A stretch of 64,000 nt of DNA from Acipenser ruthenus (GCF_902713425.1 NC_081198.1:2639492-2703491); one strand, 5' to 3'; positions 41,719 to 53,732 are shown, counted from the stretch's first letter. Notes: a model not told the origin generated them from the letters alone. Made by a program: numbers and translations.

Positions 41719-44056
41719 CTACTCCCGTTCCAGGTCTGATTTGATCTGCAGCAACTCGTCTGTCACCCCGTAGTACAGCTCCCCCTCCTCCCCCTCCTCC
41801 CTCTTCTCCCTCTCCTCCCTCATCCTCTCCGGTGGCCCCTGGAGCACAGCCCCCCGCGGTGGAGGCTCAGCCTCCCGCTGGCAGTCGTCTCTCAGGAAGC
41901 CGCTGGTGTCGGCGTGGAGGGGCACTGCTCCTCGCAGGGCGGGGCGTCGATCAGGGTGATGTCTTCGTAGCGAGGCAGCTCTGTGAGCCCGGGGCCTGGC
42001 TGCTGCAGGGAGACAGGGTCCGCGGTGGAGAGGCTGGCAGAGTCTTCCATGAAGGAGGCCAGGGGGGCTGCCCTGTACCACTCAGGCACACTGCGGAAAA
42101 GAAACCAGGTAGGTTTAAGACATTGGTACCCTAATGGCAGCTTCATGCATTGCACTAATTGTGATTGTGGAAATAAATTTCTATCTCTCTCTGGAGTTCT
42201 GTCAGTGGATCCTGTATCCCTCTGAGCCTGCTTGTTTACAAAACAACAATTGTAACAACAGTCTTTTAGTTTTTTTTAGTTTTTTTGTTACTTTAACTCA
42301 AATATTTCCTGCCACAACAACATGAAGTTAAACTTCTGTGTTTGCGTGTAAACACACAGCCTACTCTTAACCCTTATGTGCAGAGGAATTTCAGAAATGG
42401 TGGGAGTGCCAATGACAACAGGTTTTTCCATCCTAATTAAAAACTGATGTGGTCTACATTTGCAATCTAAATGGAGACAGAGCTACAGCAGTGTGCACAT
42501 GTATTAGAACACCCCCATTGCTGCTGTTGTTTTAATTTGTTGTGCATATGAAATCAGTAACTGAAAATAGGCAAATTAATGATGACTTTAATAGGGCACA
42601 CATGCAATTAATTAATTATTGATGACTTTAATAGGGCACACATGCAATTAATTTAAAATAGTAAGAGAAAGGGATAACACTGTAACCACAAATAGTAAAA
42701 TGGATGAGACTTTTTAAAAAAGTTGTTAAAGTTGCCTAATTAATGCTCACAAGTGGCTTTTGTTTTAATGTCACTAATTACTGAACGGAAATGTAAATTC
42801 TCACACCCAGAGGTTTTCATGCAGGTAGGTATATAAAGGACATGAATGACAGGTCTTGAGGTGTGCTAATACATTTCCACACTACTGTATATACACTACA
42901 AGAATCTTCCATCCCTACCGTGGAGCAGACAGGGTGTCCTCGCTGGGGCCGTGCGCTGCATTTTCTCCTTGGCTCATCTTGACCCAGTGCACCTCCGCTC
43001 TGGCCTGCACAGACCCCAGGCTTTCCTGAGCCCTGGATTCCAGGGAGAGTGCCGGGGAAGCTGACTGCAGGTCCAGTGGGTTCTCATTTCCAAGCCTCAT
43101 TATTTCAATCTGGTGGTAAGCCGGGAGGCTGTGATCATACATGCCAGCTTCTTCTGGGCAGGTGTAGTTTGAAGAACTGGAACTAGACAGAGACAGAGAG
43201 GCTGTTAATGCATAGGTCCCAAGTTTCATCAGCTGGAATGCTGATCCAGACTATATAACCAGGAAAGTCCCGGGATTGAAATCTCTTTTTCAAGGGAGAC
43301 CTGGTCAAGTAGGTTACATAATACAGAAAAAAATTCAATAACAAGTTAATCAAATTCCAAGAAACAATTCAGGAGCGCCGGCCACAACATACAGGAGGTG
43401 TCAGTTTTTTTGTTTGAACTCCTTTAAAGGTATCATGACAGGTGACCTTCAAAACAAACCTACCTCTTTTTATCTGGGACCTCGCTCTCAATGGAAGCTA
43501 CAGAGAGTTTGTACTTCTGTGCTATGAGGAACTCAGACTCCTGCTCAGCAACAGTTACGAATGTGACCTGAAAGGGAACGTCAGGTGTGTCAGTCTCCGT
43601 TTACAAGGACAGTAACAGTGAGGTGACCAGGGGCCAATACAGCAACCAAGGCTGCTACTTTCAGAACTCTCATTATTACATTATTTTAAACTTATTTCAT
43701 TAGGATTATTTCCCATTCTTTTTCCTCGGTGTGTATACTATGCATTCCCATGGAAGGAAGAAAATACAAGATGAGACAAAAGAAAGGAGTGTGCAAGAGG
43801 CAGCTCGGTTAGTTACTTGTGTCTCTTTAGCTCAAGCACGTCTTGCCTTCAGTGTAGTAAGAGAGTGGCACTGCCTTACCTTGGGATAGCACTGGCACAT
43901 GCTCCAGACAATGCCCAGGACCACCATGAGGACTCCCAGGGTGCAGAAGGTAGCGTAAATGTGGGGCTTGTCCACGCTCATGATGAACATGCCGATCATC
44001 ACCAGGAACAATCCCAGCACGATCAGCCCGTAGCGGAACGTCTTGTTTTCAGCCAT
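41719..44056 (-). CDS. BSND: BSND, barttin, chloride-channel beta subunit (four exons, one frame break)
   Basis: Barttin escorts and activates ClC-K chloride channels in kidney and inner ear basolateral membranes. Exons: 43880-44056, 43464-43567, 42919-43182, 41719-42090. Exon 1 (start ATG at 44056, good context) encodes two membrane spans; R8, G10 and the palmitoylated pair C54/C56 (SMCQCYPK) sit at the same positions as in human. Exon 3 has [15 protein letters not shown] and exon 4 has [12 protein letters not shown], both like human. The end, [14 protein letters not shown], matches human EEEDLYYGLPDG but is in another frame: the shift falls at the four-base run 41919-41922. As written the frame stops at 41892-41894 (247 aa); with the frame shifted the protein would be about 305 aa, near human's 320. 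Either a real truncation or a single-base sequence error. The order matches human. Confidence 0.9.
42577..42653. repeat. 40-bp tandem duplication in BSND intron 3
   Basis: GATGACTTTAATAGGGCACA plus CATGCAATTAATT occurs twice, starting at 42581 and 42621, with no differences in the shared part, so the duplication is young. Confidence 0.85.
43252..43372. repeat. Fish interspersed repeat fragment in BSND intron 2
   Basis: TAACCAGGAAAGTCCC..AAATCTCTTTTTCAAGGGAG..ACCTGG resembles a repeat that is frequent in fish genomes. A diverged relative is at 40610-40690. Class not assigned. Confidence 0.5.
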
Positions 44057-47000
44057 GCCTCCTGCTAATCAGCAGCTTTCTCAAATCAATAAAAAAAATA
44101 CCCCAGTGAAGAAAGCAGGTAACACCAGGGTGACCCGGGCTCAAAGTACATGCCTTCCTTTCTCTGAAGCGGAGTGAAGCCGTGTGAAGCAGTGGTCAGA
44201 GCTGCTCTGATTCCAAGCCCAGTGCCCCAGTGTTGAGTGTAAACAGGGATGGTTTTCAGGCTGGCCAGCCCAGGTTGGATCCGGGCAGGTCGGATTGACT
44301 GTAATCAATGCAAATGGCCTCATAAGTTTACACACCACTGCCGTTATATTGTTTAACCTTGCCTGAGGCAGCTACACCAGGTATGTGAAGATTTAGCACA
44401 CTTGCTTCCAGTGGACAGAGTGAATAGAGTCACGCTCAGTACCAGGGTCTAATTAATTTAATCTTTATACTGGCAGCATTGTGCAGACTTTTAAATATAT
44501 AAAAAATACACCAAATACCCCACCACCACCACCACCTCCGCTGTTAGGGGTGCTGGTTTTCACAACCTTGGCAGACAAAGGGTTCAGCTTTATAGTGATC
44601 TAAACTGTATATTGCTATTTAGGTCAGTTCCTGTAAATTGACCCCATTCTGACACACTTTTCTTTCTTACAACTTTATTATTTATTTAACATGATTGAAA
44701 CAACTTGAAATATTTAGATTTTTGACAACTTGCCTAGTAAGATACTAAAAATGTATTCATGTACCTAAAATCAGAGATTGTCAACAAAAAGGTACCAGAC
44801 CTCATAATTAAGGAATAGGGATAGTGTTTTTGTTTATAGATCTAATGCACTGTCCTTGATTTACAGTAGCTCCTGTGTTTATGCTCCCTGTTCTCCTCTG
44901 CTTTCTGTTTCGTGTCTTATTGTTGGTGTTGGTAGCTGCACGCTCACCTTTGCCTAGCTGTGCTTTAACAGAATCTTCAGGCTTGAACGATACCAGTGGC
45001 GAGCGACTAATCTGATGAACAGGAGCGACCACACTGCTGTTGTTTAGAATGCTAGTTTTTTGGTGTTTCGCAATTTGGGGTGTAAAAAAAACTTGTGTTT
45101 TTAAATGTATGTAATAGGAAAGCATTTATATATTTAAACTGTTCAATTCTTGCTTGTGAGACAAAAGGTACAATTAACACAAGAGACCAACTACAATCAT
45201 AATCATTTGATAGGTGGGAATTTTAACAAAACAAAGTCATTTTATTTTACAGTTCTTAAAAAAACAACCAATATATGTAAATATATATATATATAAGTTT
45301 GAGAAAAAGGAAAACTGCTGTGTACCAAAATGATCAATAAGAAAAAAGAAAAAAGTCCTTCATCGGCTGAATACAAAAAAACAGTGCTTTAAGAAGTTGA
45401 TAAAAAACAAACAAGTAGTCTTTTAAACAAAATTCCAGAATGTTGATGATGATGATGATGATGATGATGATGACCTCAGAATAGAATGTTCATTCCAAAT
45501 GGCTCCAAAGTGCATAGTTTGAAAATAAGTTCACATTCCTTTTGTTTCCTGACAGCATTAGCTCCATAGCATTGAACCATCCCACAAATTGTGATGTCTT
45601 CTATAGTGTGGTCATTTCTGTTAAAATGTCTGGCGACAGGAAAGGTAGAGGTGTTAATTCGTATACTTCTCAGATGTTCCACGATATATTCGTTTTGGCT
45701 ACAAACTGCTGCATCCTACTTTGAGAAAAGTTAGATGTGCCCGTAATCAGAGCAGTGACATTTCATGACAGCTATGAAACTTGACACATAGAAAAGTGAG
45801 CTTTATCATCACTGTGCGGAGGGAAACACAAAGAAATGTGTCAGTTTTAGGCTTCAGTTTCTTGTTTTATATTGAGGTGTTATAAAAGCATCTGATGAGC
45901 TGTATTTGCAGAATGAACATTTACATGTAGACTTAACTTTTGCAGTTAACACAATTAGAGTAAGTTATCATAACAATATAGTTAAAGACAGTTAGATGCC
46001 AGTTAAAAATGCTCAAATGAGGACAATGGCACTTAATGGGTTAAATAAATAAAAAAAATAAGACGGCTAAAATGCTGACGAAGAGGACAGCAACAGTGCA
46101 TCAACTACGACTGTGGACACAAAGACAAACGAAGCCTCTACACAGACACCTAAAGTAAAGCATTCTGACAAGATAGAGCAAAATACTTTGTGGAAACACT
46201 TGTACAAATTAGATGAATGCATTACCTATTATACGCGTTACTAAAAGTTCAGTACACAAATAAAGTGTGAATTAGTAAAGTAATTCTAGTTTAAGATGAT
46301 CGATATTTTAGTGGTAGCTTCAGATTTATTACACCAGTGATTGTTTTCCATACACTGTAACAGAATACTCCATGAACTTCCATAGAGTGCTGTGGTTACC
46401 CTCTCATGACAATGGGCGGATTACTCAGCCATCCTCATTCAATGAATAACTACAGTACTCCGTGAACATCCGTGACGAATATCCAAGGCTAGCTTCGCCA
46501 CACACCAGTCAGGTGCAGTCATTGCTGCAACTGTAACATGCATAACATACAGTACATGAGCCAAGGATTCCACTGTGTACAGCACACATCCCCCGGACAT
46601 GCACCAGTTTCTGTTCTACAAATAACAATTTACAAGAAACACCTGCAGAGTTCTTTACCATGGGAATGGCTTGTTGAGGAGGGTTTGGCAGGGCTGTGTA
46701 ATATCAAAAGGCAGCAACAGCAGGAGAGTAAGTGAGAACATTAAACAACAGCTCTCCTCTGCAGGAAAACAATCCAGGGTGGAATAGATGACTCTGGGCT
46801 GCCGGGAGCACTTCCATACATGGTTACTTTCAGGCAGATGTTTTTGTGATCTGTCTTCTGTATACAAAGCATTGAGGTCTGCCACGGAACACACTGTCAC
46901 TGCAGCAACAGAGCTGACAGCCTGTCTAGAGCCGCGAGGGAGAGGTACAAACAGGTCACATCGGAATCATTAGAAACTTTACAGTTTAGGTGCTGGTCAG

Positions 47001-47372
47001 TAACTCTCCCTAACTCTAACCATGTGGGCCCTTCTTTTGTTAGCACAATCTTTTTTTAAAGCGGTTTCACAAGATTCTCTTCGCTGTTGCAAGGCACTGC
47101 TGGGAAGGCACATGATACGGGCAGTATGACCGAGGATTAGTACTGGGTCTCCTGGCTGATAGATTGTGTTAAAAGTGCAAGTCTGAGGCGGAGGTCCCCA
47201 ATGGACGGCAATGTCAGGAGCTGCTGTATGTATCTGGCAGTGATAGAACCCAACATGCTACAAGGCAGACGTGTCTACAGTCACTACTCAACTCCGGCCC
47301 CTTCCTGTTCATTCACACAGTACTGGACTTGAACTGTGAACCTGCAGGATAACCAGGACATTCTGTGTCCAT
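44057..47372. other. Intergenic stretch between BSND and the TMEM61-like gene
   Basis: No supported exon on either strand. It contains a short (GAT)n run at 45444-45474, (CCA)n near 44520 and AT-rich DNA. The first few hundred bases upstream of 44056 should hold the BSND promoter; no clear TATA box was identified. Confidence 0.55.
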
Positions 47373-47828
47373 GCCTGGATCTCTGTATTTCCCATGCCTG
47401 GGTCTCTGTGTTGTCAATGCCTGGGTCTCTGACTTGTCAATGCCTGGGTCTCTGTCTTGTCAATGCCTGGGTCTCTGTATTGTCAATGTCTGGGTCTCTG
47501 TGTTGTCAATGTCTGGGTCTCTGTGATGTCAATGCCTGGGTCTCTGTCTTGTCAATGCCTGGGTCTCTGTATTGTCAATGTCTGGGTCTCTGTCTTGTCA
47601 ATGCCTGGGTCTCTGTATTGTCAATGCTTGGTTCTCGGTCTTGTCAATGCCTGGGTCTCTGTCTTGTCAATGCCTGGGTCTCTGTATTGTCAATGCCTGG
47701 GTCTCTGTCTTGTCAATGCTTGGTTCTTGGTCTTGTCAATGCCTGGGTCTCTGTCTTGTCAATGCCTGGGTCTCTGTGTTGTCAATGCCTGGGTCTCTGT
47801 CTTGTCAATGCCTGTCTCTCTCTCTGTG
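47373..47828. repeat. 23-bp minisatellite abutting the TMEM61-like stop codon
   Basis: About 19 units of TGTCAATGCCTGGGTCTCTG plus three bases; a few units differ at one or two positions. It ends directly at the stop codon of the minus-strand gene, so it lies in that gene's 3' UTR. Because 23 is not a multiple of three, all three plus-strand frames are open through it by chance. Confidence 0.95.
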
Positions 47829-48889
47829 TCAGGCAGTGTTTGCAATGCTCTGCTGGAGGGCAGAGGGTCCTGTCATGGTCTTCATCACTGTCTCATAGGA
47901 TGGGGGTAGGTCCTGGTGCATAGCCAGGGTGTGTGCGGTGTATCTAGGAGACACACAGGGGCGAGAGACCGACTCTCTCTGGATTCCAGTCCTCCTCATG
48001 TCTTCTAGCCGTCTGAAAAAAAAAAAGGCAGGTAAACTAAGACAGTCAAACACAATTGAAGACATTGATAAAGACTTCTGGTCAAAATGTTTGTCATTAA
48101 ACTTGTTAAGTATTTCTAAACTTAGCACAATTGGGTGTTTTAAAATGGATAACCAGGTCTATAGACTCTGTTATCTTACTTGTTTTTACCATAGCCACTG
48201 GCCAGCCTTTCAGGTTTTTTGACCTCATTCCGGGCTATGCATATTTATCAACAACACCACTAAAGATTGGAAATTTAATCTCCTGCCTCCCAGGTTATTA
48301 TCCGCCCCTTCAAGCTTGAATAGGGTCCTCTGTTTAGTATTGACATGCAATGAAAAAAACACCATTTGACAATTCTGCCCTCAATGTACCCCATTCTAGA
48401 CTGTAATTGCATGTTTATTTAAGAGCAAACAGACACTGGCTGCTTGGGTTTTGATCAGCGGTTTCAACTGCTATTAATACTCTGGTTTACTATCAACGGG
48501 CCCCCTTTAAAAAAAACTTAAAATGATGAAAAACCAAATGGTTATCTGGAGGTCCTGAGATAACCCGTGTGATCTCGGGACAAGGAAGACTCACAACGGC
48601 ACAGTGCCTACCTCTGTATGATAGTCCTCTGGGGCTCCTGCAAGCGGCTTTGCAGGAAGAAGAGAGAAGGGCTGGAAGTGTTGCTGTGGTTCGATTTAAC
48701 TGTCAGGTAAAATCCAAGGAAAAGCAGCAGGGCTCCCACTAAGAACACACACAGCAGCATGTACATCATGGCGGTCCAGATAGACAGCTCAGCCCAATCC
48801 GTCTGGCCGGACAAGAACAGCAACGGCAGGACCGCGACGAACATGAGTATCAGCCCGATACTGGTCAGCTCATTGTGAAACGAAGGCAT
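47829..48889 (-). CDS. TMEM61: TMEM61-like two-span membrane protein
   Basis: Exons 48612-48889 (start ATG 48887-48889) and 47829-48012 (stop 47829-47831) join to 153 aa. The start lies six bases after an acceptor (CTGTAG), so at least one 5' UTR exon is upstream. Two hydrophobic spans: IGLILMFVAVLPLLFLSG at about residues 10-27, and WTAMMYMLLCVFLVGALLL at about 37-55. The cytoplasmic tail carries LPPSYETVMKT, a PPxY motif of the kind bound by Nedd4-type WW domains; human TMEM61 has PPPSYESI in the same part. Identity rests mostly on the position between BSND and DHCR24, the strand, the two spans and this motif, because overall similarity to human (210 aa) is low. Function unknown. Confidence 0.65.
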
Positions 48890-49283
48890 TGCACCTACAG
48901 CAACAGCATGCTCTTTCACCACTCTCAAAAAAAAAAAAAAAAAAAAAAAAACCCAACACACCTGCAGGATTCCCCTGGATGCAGACGTCCTTCTCTTCTG
49001 GAGACTGAGCTTCAGTCTGGTAACAGCTCAGAATATTCCTTCACCATTACACGACTCAAGCTCTGTGTCTGCAAACCTTCCCTACCACTCTGCTGGCCTC
49101 TCTAATGTTGGGTGCATCCGAGTGCAGGGGGAGAGACTGCTTCCTCATATCTGTGAAGCTAACCTGAGAGAGAGAGAGAGAGAGCTGCTGTCTGACTCCC
49201 CCTGAGACACAGCTGCAATAACTCAGTGACAGGAGCACTCCCACCAGCTACAGACAGCGTATCACTTTATTAACACTTTATTA

Positions 49284-49493
49284 GGCCCTATTCACAAAAC
49301 TGTTTCAAGGAATGTTTTGTTAAGAACGTTTTTTTTTTTTTTAAGTCAGTTTTATTTATTTAAATCAGGTTTGCAGTTCATGAACTCTTTTTCCAGCTGA
49401 TTTAAAGAGGGGTTTTATTAGTTTATTCTCAGTTTTCAAAAAGCTGTTTAATCTTAACAAAACGTGTCTTTGAAATGTTGTGAATGGGGGGCC
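49284..49493. mobile_element. PIF/Harbinger-like MITE
   Basis: A 210-bp element flanked by TTA on both sides (49281-49283 and 49494-49496), the Harbinger target site. The left end GGCCCTATTCACAAAAC and the right end (reverse complement GGCCCCCCATTCACAAC) form a long imperfect inverted repeat, with GTTTTGTTAAGA in both arms. No coding capacity. Confidence 0.7.
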
Positions 49494-49558
49494 TTAATGA
49501 TTATGACACTAACATGAATTTAAAGCAGGGGCTTTTTTATTTTTTATTTTAATGCTAC

Positions 49559-49560
49559 AC

Positions 49561-49597
<37 letters not shown>

Positions 49598-49750
49598 TAT
49601 TTATTTCTTAGCAGACGCTCTTATCCAGGGCGACTTACAATCGTAAGCAAATACATTAAGTGTTACAATACAAGTAATACAGTAAGAGCAAGAAATACAA
49701 TAACTACACTAAACTACACTAAAACACAACGGTTTATAACTAGCAAGTAC
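49559..49750 (-). mobile_element. 5'-truncated copy of the same SINE
   Basis: It shares the tail module TTATCCAGGGCGACTTACAA and the adjoining (ATT)n tract with the copy at 8131. The tRNA-like head is absent. The rest is an A/C-rich run (acactaaactacactaaa). Confidence 0.65.
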
Positions 49751-52554
49751 AGTATTTAACTGGGTTACATTTTGAATTCTGGTGTGATTGGATTAACCCC
49801 CAAGCTAAAACAAACATGTTTGCTCCCTTAATCTTTGGATAATGTTTAAACTCCAGTGGGTTACTATCTCAACACACACAGTACCAGTAGAGATGAGGAG
49901 ACACTTCTTAACATTTACTCAACATTTCTACACAAACTGAAGATGATTAATGAAATGTTTATTTTGAGATATTCACAGGAACAAGCCCATTCCCCCATCC
50001 AAGAAATGTTCTGTACTCAAGTGTTTGTGCTTCAGAGATACACGACTCTGCTTCATTATATACATAAACACACGCACACAGAGTTCATGTCTGAAGTTAG
50101 AAAAAAGATCATGACCTTTGTCACTCTCCCTTGGCACAAAAGAGGAAGCAATAATAGAGATATTCCTTTAAAACATCACAGCTGGATAAAAAATAAATTG
50201 TATCGTAGATAGTTTAATGTAGATAGTTTGATATCATACTATAGTGTACAGAATTTAAATGTGTACTCTATAATGATAACATGAAACTCAATCACAAACT
50301 CCATGCTTAAAATAATGCATATTAAAAATGTATATATTACTTTACAAACGCTAAACTTACACGTAACCTTCCTCAGTTATAATATAAGCGAGTGTGGCGA
50401 TCATTGCCTTGTACTAGAACGAGACCGTATCATCAACGAAACGCCCACATCATATTGCCCTAGTGCTTTCATTTCCTTAGTTTTTATAGATGTCAGAAAA
50501 CATGGCTAAACGGATTTCATTTTGGTTTTGGGAACACCCTATCTGCTCTTAAAAATAAAACTGTAACAGAACAATATTACAGCTCTGTGTTAACTCTGAG
50601 ACGCACAAAACCGACCACGTTCACGCGGCTGCGCAGTACTAGCGTTTACCTGGTACTGCCCACACAATTTAACATGATAAAATAAGGAGACGCCAGCTAT
50701 TGTGATGAAGCAGCAAGGCAGGCAGAGAGACAGACAGACAGAAGGACATATACAGACATACGCATAGATAGCTTTAATTATTTTAACATATTGACTATTA
50801 ATTTTCAACAAAAAAAAAAAAACGCATTGCGTGGATACATAAACAAATACTGTGATTATAACTCACTAAAACCCCAGCAGGAAAAATAAATACACATATA
50901 AATATACTTACAGCAAACACCACACCATAAAATAGATAGACAGATCAATATTTCAGTTTGAAATATTGAAAGAATTAGCTTTGAGTCTAGGTTTTCTTGT
51001 TTTTTTTGTACCGAGTTCTAGTATAAACTGTGGTGAACTTTCTAAGGAATTTCAAGTTTGGGGCAGGACGTTCCACAGCCTAATTGAAACTTTGTCAGGA
51101 ATCATTCATCATGGGTAAAATGAAACTGTGTGTAAGTGCAGCGCCTCAGCGCGAGGCTAATTAAACACTGCTGACTGACTGCAAAATCCAAGGGACTTTA
51201 CGTATGGGCATGCACGGGCAGCCCTTACAAAAACTGCCCATAGTTAAATCATAGCAAAGTGTAATACAGCACAGAGAAAGCATGGTAAAGCATACATTAA
51301 GCATTGTAAAGAATAGTGCGGTATGGTAAGGCATATTAATAAACACGGAAGAGCATGGTAAACGATGGAAAATGCACAGCATACCCGTGGTAAAACTACG
51401 AGATATACAGTGGTAAAGCTGTTACAAGGGAAGCAATGGTACTGTAAATAAGACACACATGAGCGTGTTACCTATACACTGTGGTTAATCAAGCTGGTAC
51501 AAACACCTGGAATGGGTGTACTGTGGCTGTCAAAGTATAACACATTGATAGCTGTGGACTGCTGACCCTGATTCCCTAATTCCAAAACGCGATTGGCTCC
51601 ATATACAGTGCAGTATAGTACAGTGTTATAGAGCAGACAGAGATAACATAGTTGAAAAGTGACATCATTTTTCTCTGTAATACTGTATAACTGAACCACG
51701 TTTTTTCACATTTACAACATCTCTAACTACAGTATGTGCGTCAGTTATTGTGGTGGGCTTTCTGTGTGTAAATAAGTAAGTAAACACCACATCTGGACCA
51801 ATTTTAAAATGTTAATTGGTGCCTGTATTTAGATACGTCATTAGATAAATTAAATTGACTTGTTTTCATGTGCAGAGTCAAACAGTGTCTCAAGTTTGTT
51901 GGTTTGGCAAGTTTGCGCAGTGTAGGAGGAACATTTAAAATCTCACCAAGGTGCGTAATGCCACCTAGTGGCTATGGATCAATATTACACTGGTGACTGC
52001 TGGCTTTTTTCTCATTTGTAAATGTTCACAATTAACTCCTTTAACCTTCAAATGTACAGGGCTGGCTTCAATTTGCATGGTAGTTTTCACATGCTTTCCC
52101 CATGGCTGTACTATACATCTACCAGGTTTTAATATGCTTACCATACCTCTCTGGGCTATACAATGCTTACCTAATACAATACAATACAATACACATTTCT
52201 ATAGCACCTATCCCACAGCGCTTCACACACAAAGTACAATTAAACCATTACATTGAAAACAGTCCAAAAGAGACAAAAAATGTAGCTAGAAAAACTAAGA
52301 TAAAAAAAGCTAGTTTGTAAAAAATTGTTTAAAAATGCTGTTTATCTTATCTATGGAATACAATGTGTCCGCTACCATATAAACTGGTCTATGGGGAAAC
52401 TAATGAAGCCATATCATCCACAGATCTGCCTATTTGATGACTCGGCCCATTTATACAGCACTATCATAGTTAATTAACCAAATGATATGGGCTTCAACAG
52501 CGCCCCCTATCCAAAATAACAAAATATTAAGAATACGACAAAAATATGACGATA

Positions 52555-52556
<2 letters not shown>
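49750..52556. other. Gene-free stretch upstream of DHCR24
   Basis: No supported exon. Degenerate 'AGCATGGTAAAGCAT' repeats lie at about 51240-51430, and related sequence in the opposite orientation ('ATGCTTACCATACCTCTC') lies at 52085-52170. A LINE-like tail on the minus strand, with a (TATTG)n run, lies at about 52168-52260 (reverse complement TGTGAAGCGCTGTGGGATAG). Confidence 0.5.
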
Positions 52557-52597
<41 letters not shown>

Positions 52598-52745
52598 GTT
52601 ATTATTATTATTATTTATTTCTTAGACGCCCTTATCCAGGGCGACTTACAATTGTTACAAGATATCACATTATTTCTACATACAATTACATTTTTTTTAC
52701 ACATTATTTTTACATACAATTACCCATTTATACAGTTATAATAAA
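52557..52745 (-). mobile_element. 5'-truncated copy of the same SINE
   Basis: A (TTA)n tract of about 55 bp is followed by the tail module CGCCCTTATCCAGGGCGACT and the body. The body segment 'acattatttttacatacaatta' appears twice with an insertion of T-rich sequence between. The head with the pol III boxes is missing. It lies about 550 bp upstream of the DHCR24 start codon. Confidence 0.7.
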
Positions 52746-52929
52746 AAGACTAGTTTGAATATAAATAAATATGATGTATTTAGTTTTGTTGCAGTACTTT
52801 AAGGCGAGGTGAATTCCATGGTCTAGTTATTTTTTATTTGATTTTTGATTTTTTTTACCGTACTGTCAATCATGTGGCTTGCTTCAATGGTCTGACGGTA
52901 CACTCGGTACCTATTGGTCTAAAACTTTG

Positions 52930-53297
52930 TACTCACCACCTCGTCCCACGAACTGGCATGTTCCTGGCCAATCATCGGCAAAGGTGGGGGCGTCACAGAT
53001 TGTGACGACAGCAGAAGGCGTGTCACTTTACAAAAGCGTGCCTTGGCTGCTGTGTTGTAGTTGAAGCGGTGAGAAGGGAAGGAGTGAATTAACAAAACAG
53101 TTGTTTAGTATAAGAAGGTGGCAGGTTGGAAAAGCGCTGTAAACATTTGTGAAGAAGAAAAAAACTTTTTTTAAAAATATGTACGGTATATGTGTATCTA
53201 GGTTTCTGCACGCATTATTATTCTAAGGGTACTTATTTACACTGGACAGAAAGGGAATTCGTTTGCGTAAAAAATAATATAAATAGTCGTGAAAGAA
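52930..53297 (+). promoter_or_regulatory. DHCR24: DHCR24 promoter and 5' UTR region
   Basis: Upstream of the start codon are a CCAAT box (GGCCAATCAT, core 52968-52972), an SRE-like TCACCACCTC (52933-52942), a GGTGGGGGCG (52983-52992), and a perfect 6-bp inverted repeat CGTCACAGATTGTGACG (52991-53007). From family knowledge, human DHCR24 is driven by SREBP-2 sites paired with NF-Y (CCAAT) sites. Binding here is inferred, and the transcription start was not located. Confidence 0.5.
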
Positions 53298-53732
53298 ATG
53301 GACTCCGTGGTGTATTTAGGAGGACTGGTTGTCTTATTCCTGCTGTGGGTTAAGGTGAAAGGACTGGAGTACGTGATCATACATCAGAGATGGATTTTCG
53401 TGTGCCTCTTCCTGCTGCCCTTGTCGGTAATATTTGATATCTACTATTACCTGCGCGCCTGGGTCATTTTCAACATGTGCAGCGCACCCAAACTGCACGA
53501 CCAGCGCGTCAGGGACATACAGCGACAGGTAAGGCAGGCACCGTAGCAATGTCTGCAAGTTTGGAGCTGGTTTCTATACGGCCCCAAAACGTACAGTAAC
53601 TAAAAGCGCTTTGAATGTCGGTGTGATGTAACTCATGCATAGCCATTAATATTGATGTGTGTTATTCAACACTTATTATAGGCCGTGCATTTTATTAATT
53701 CCTTCTACACAATCCTCTTAACAGCCCAAACC

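Noticed and set aside
41832-42134. Plus-strand open frame of 100 codons
   Set aside because: Antisense of the GC-rich last exon of BSND.
47336-47923. Plus-strand frames of 108-195 codons (repeats of LCLVNAWVSVLSMPGS type)
   Set aside because: Translation of the 23-bp minisatellite in three frames; no gene signals.
53289-53297. Upstream in-frame start for DHCR24
   Set aside because: The upstream codon is GTG, not ATG; ATG at 53298 has a good context and gives exactly 516 aa.
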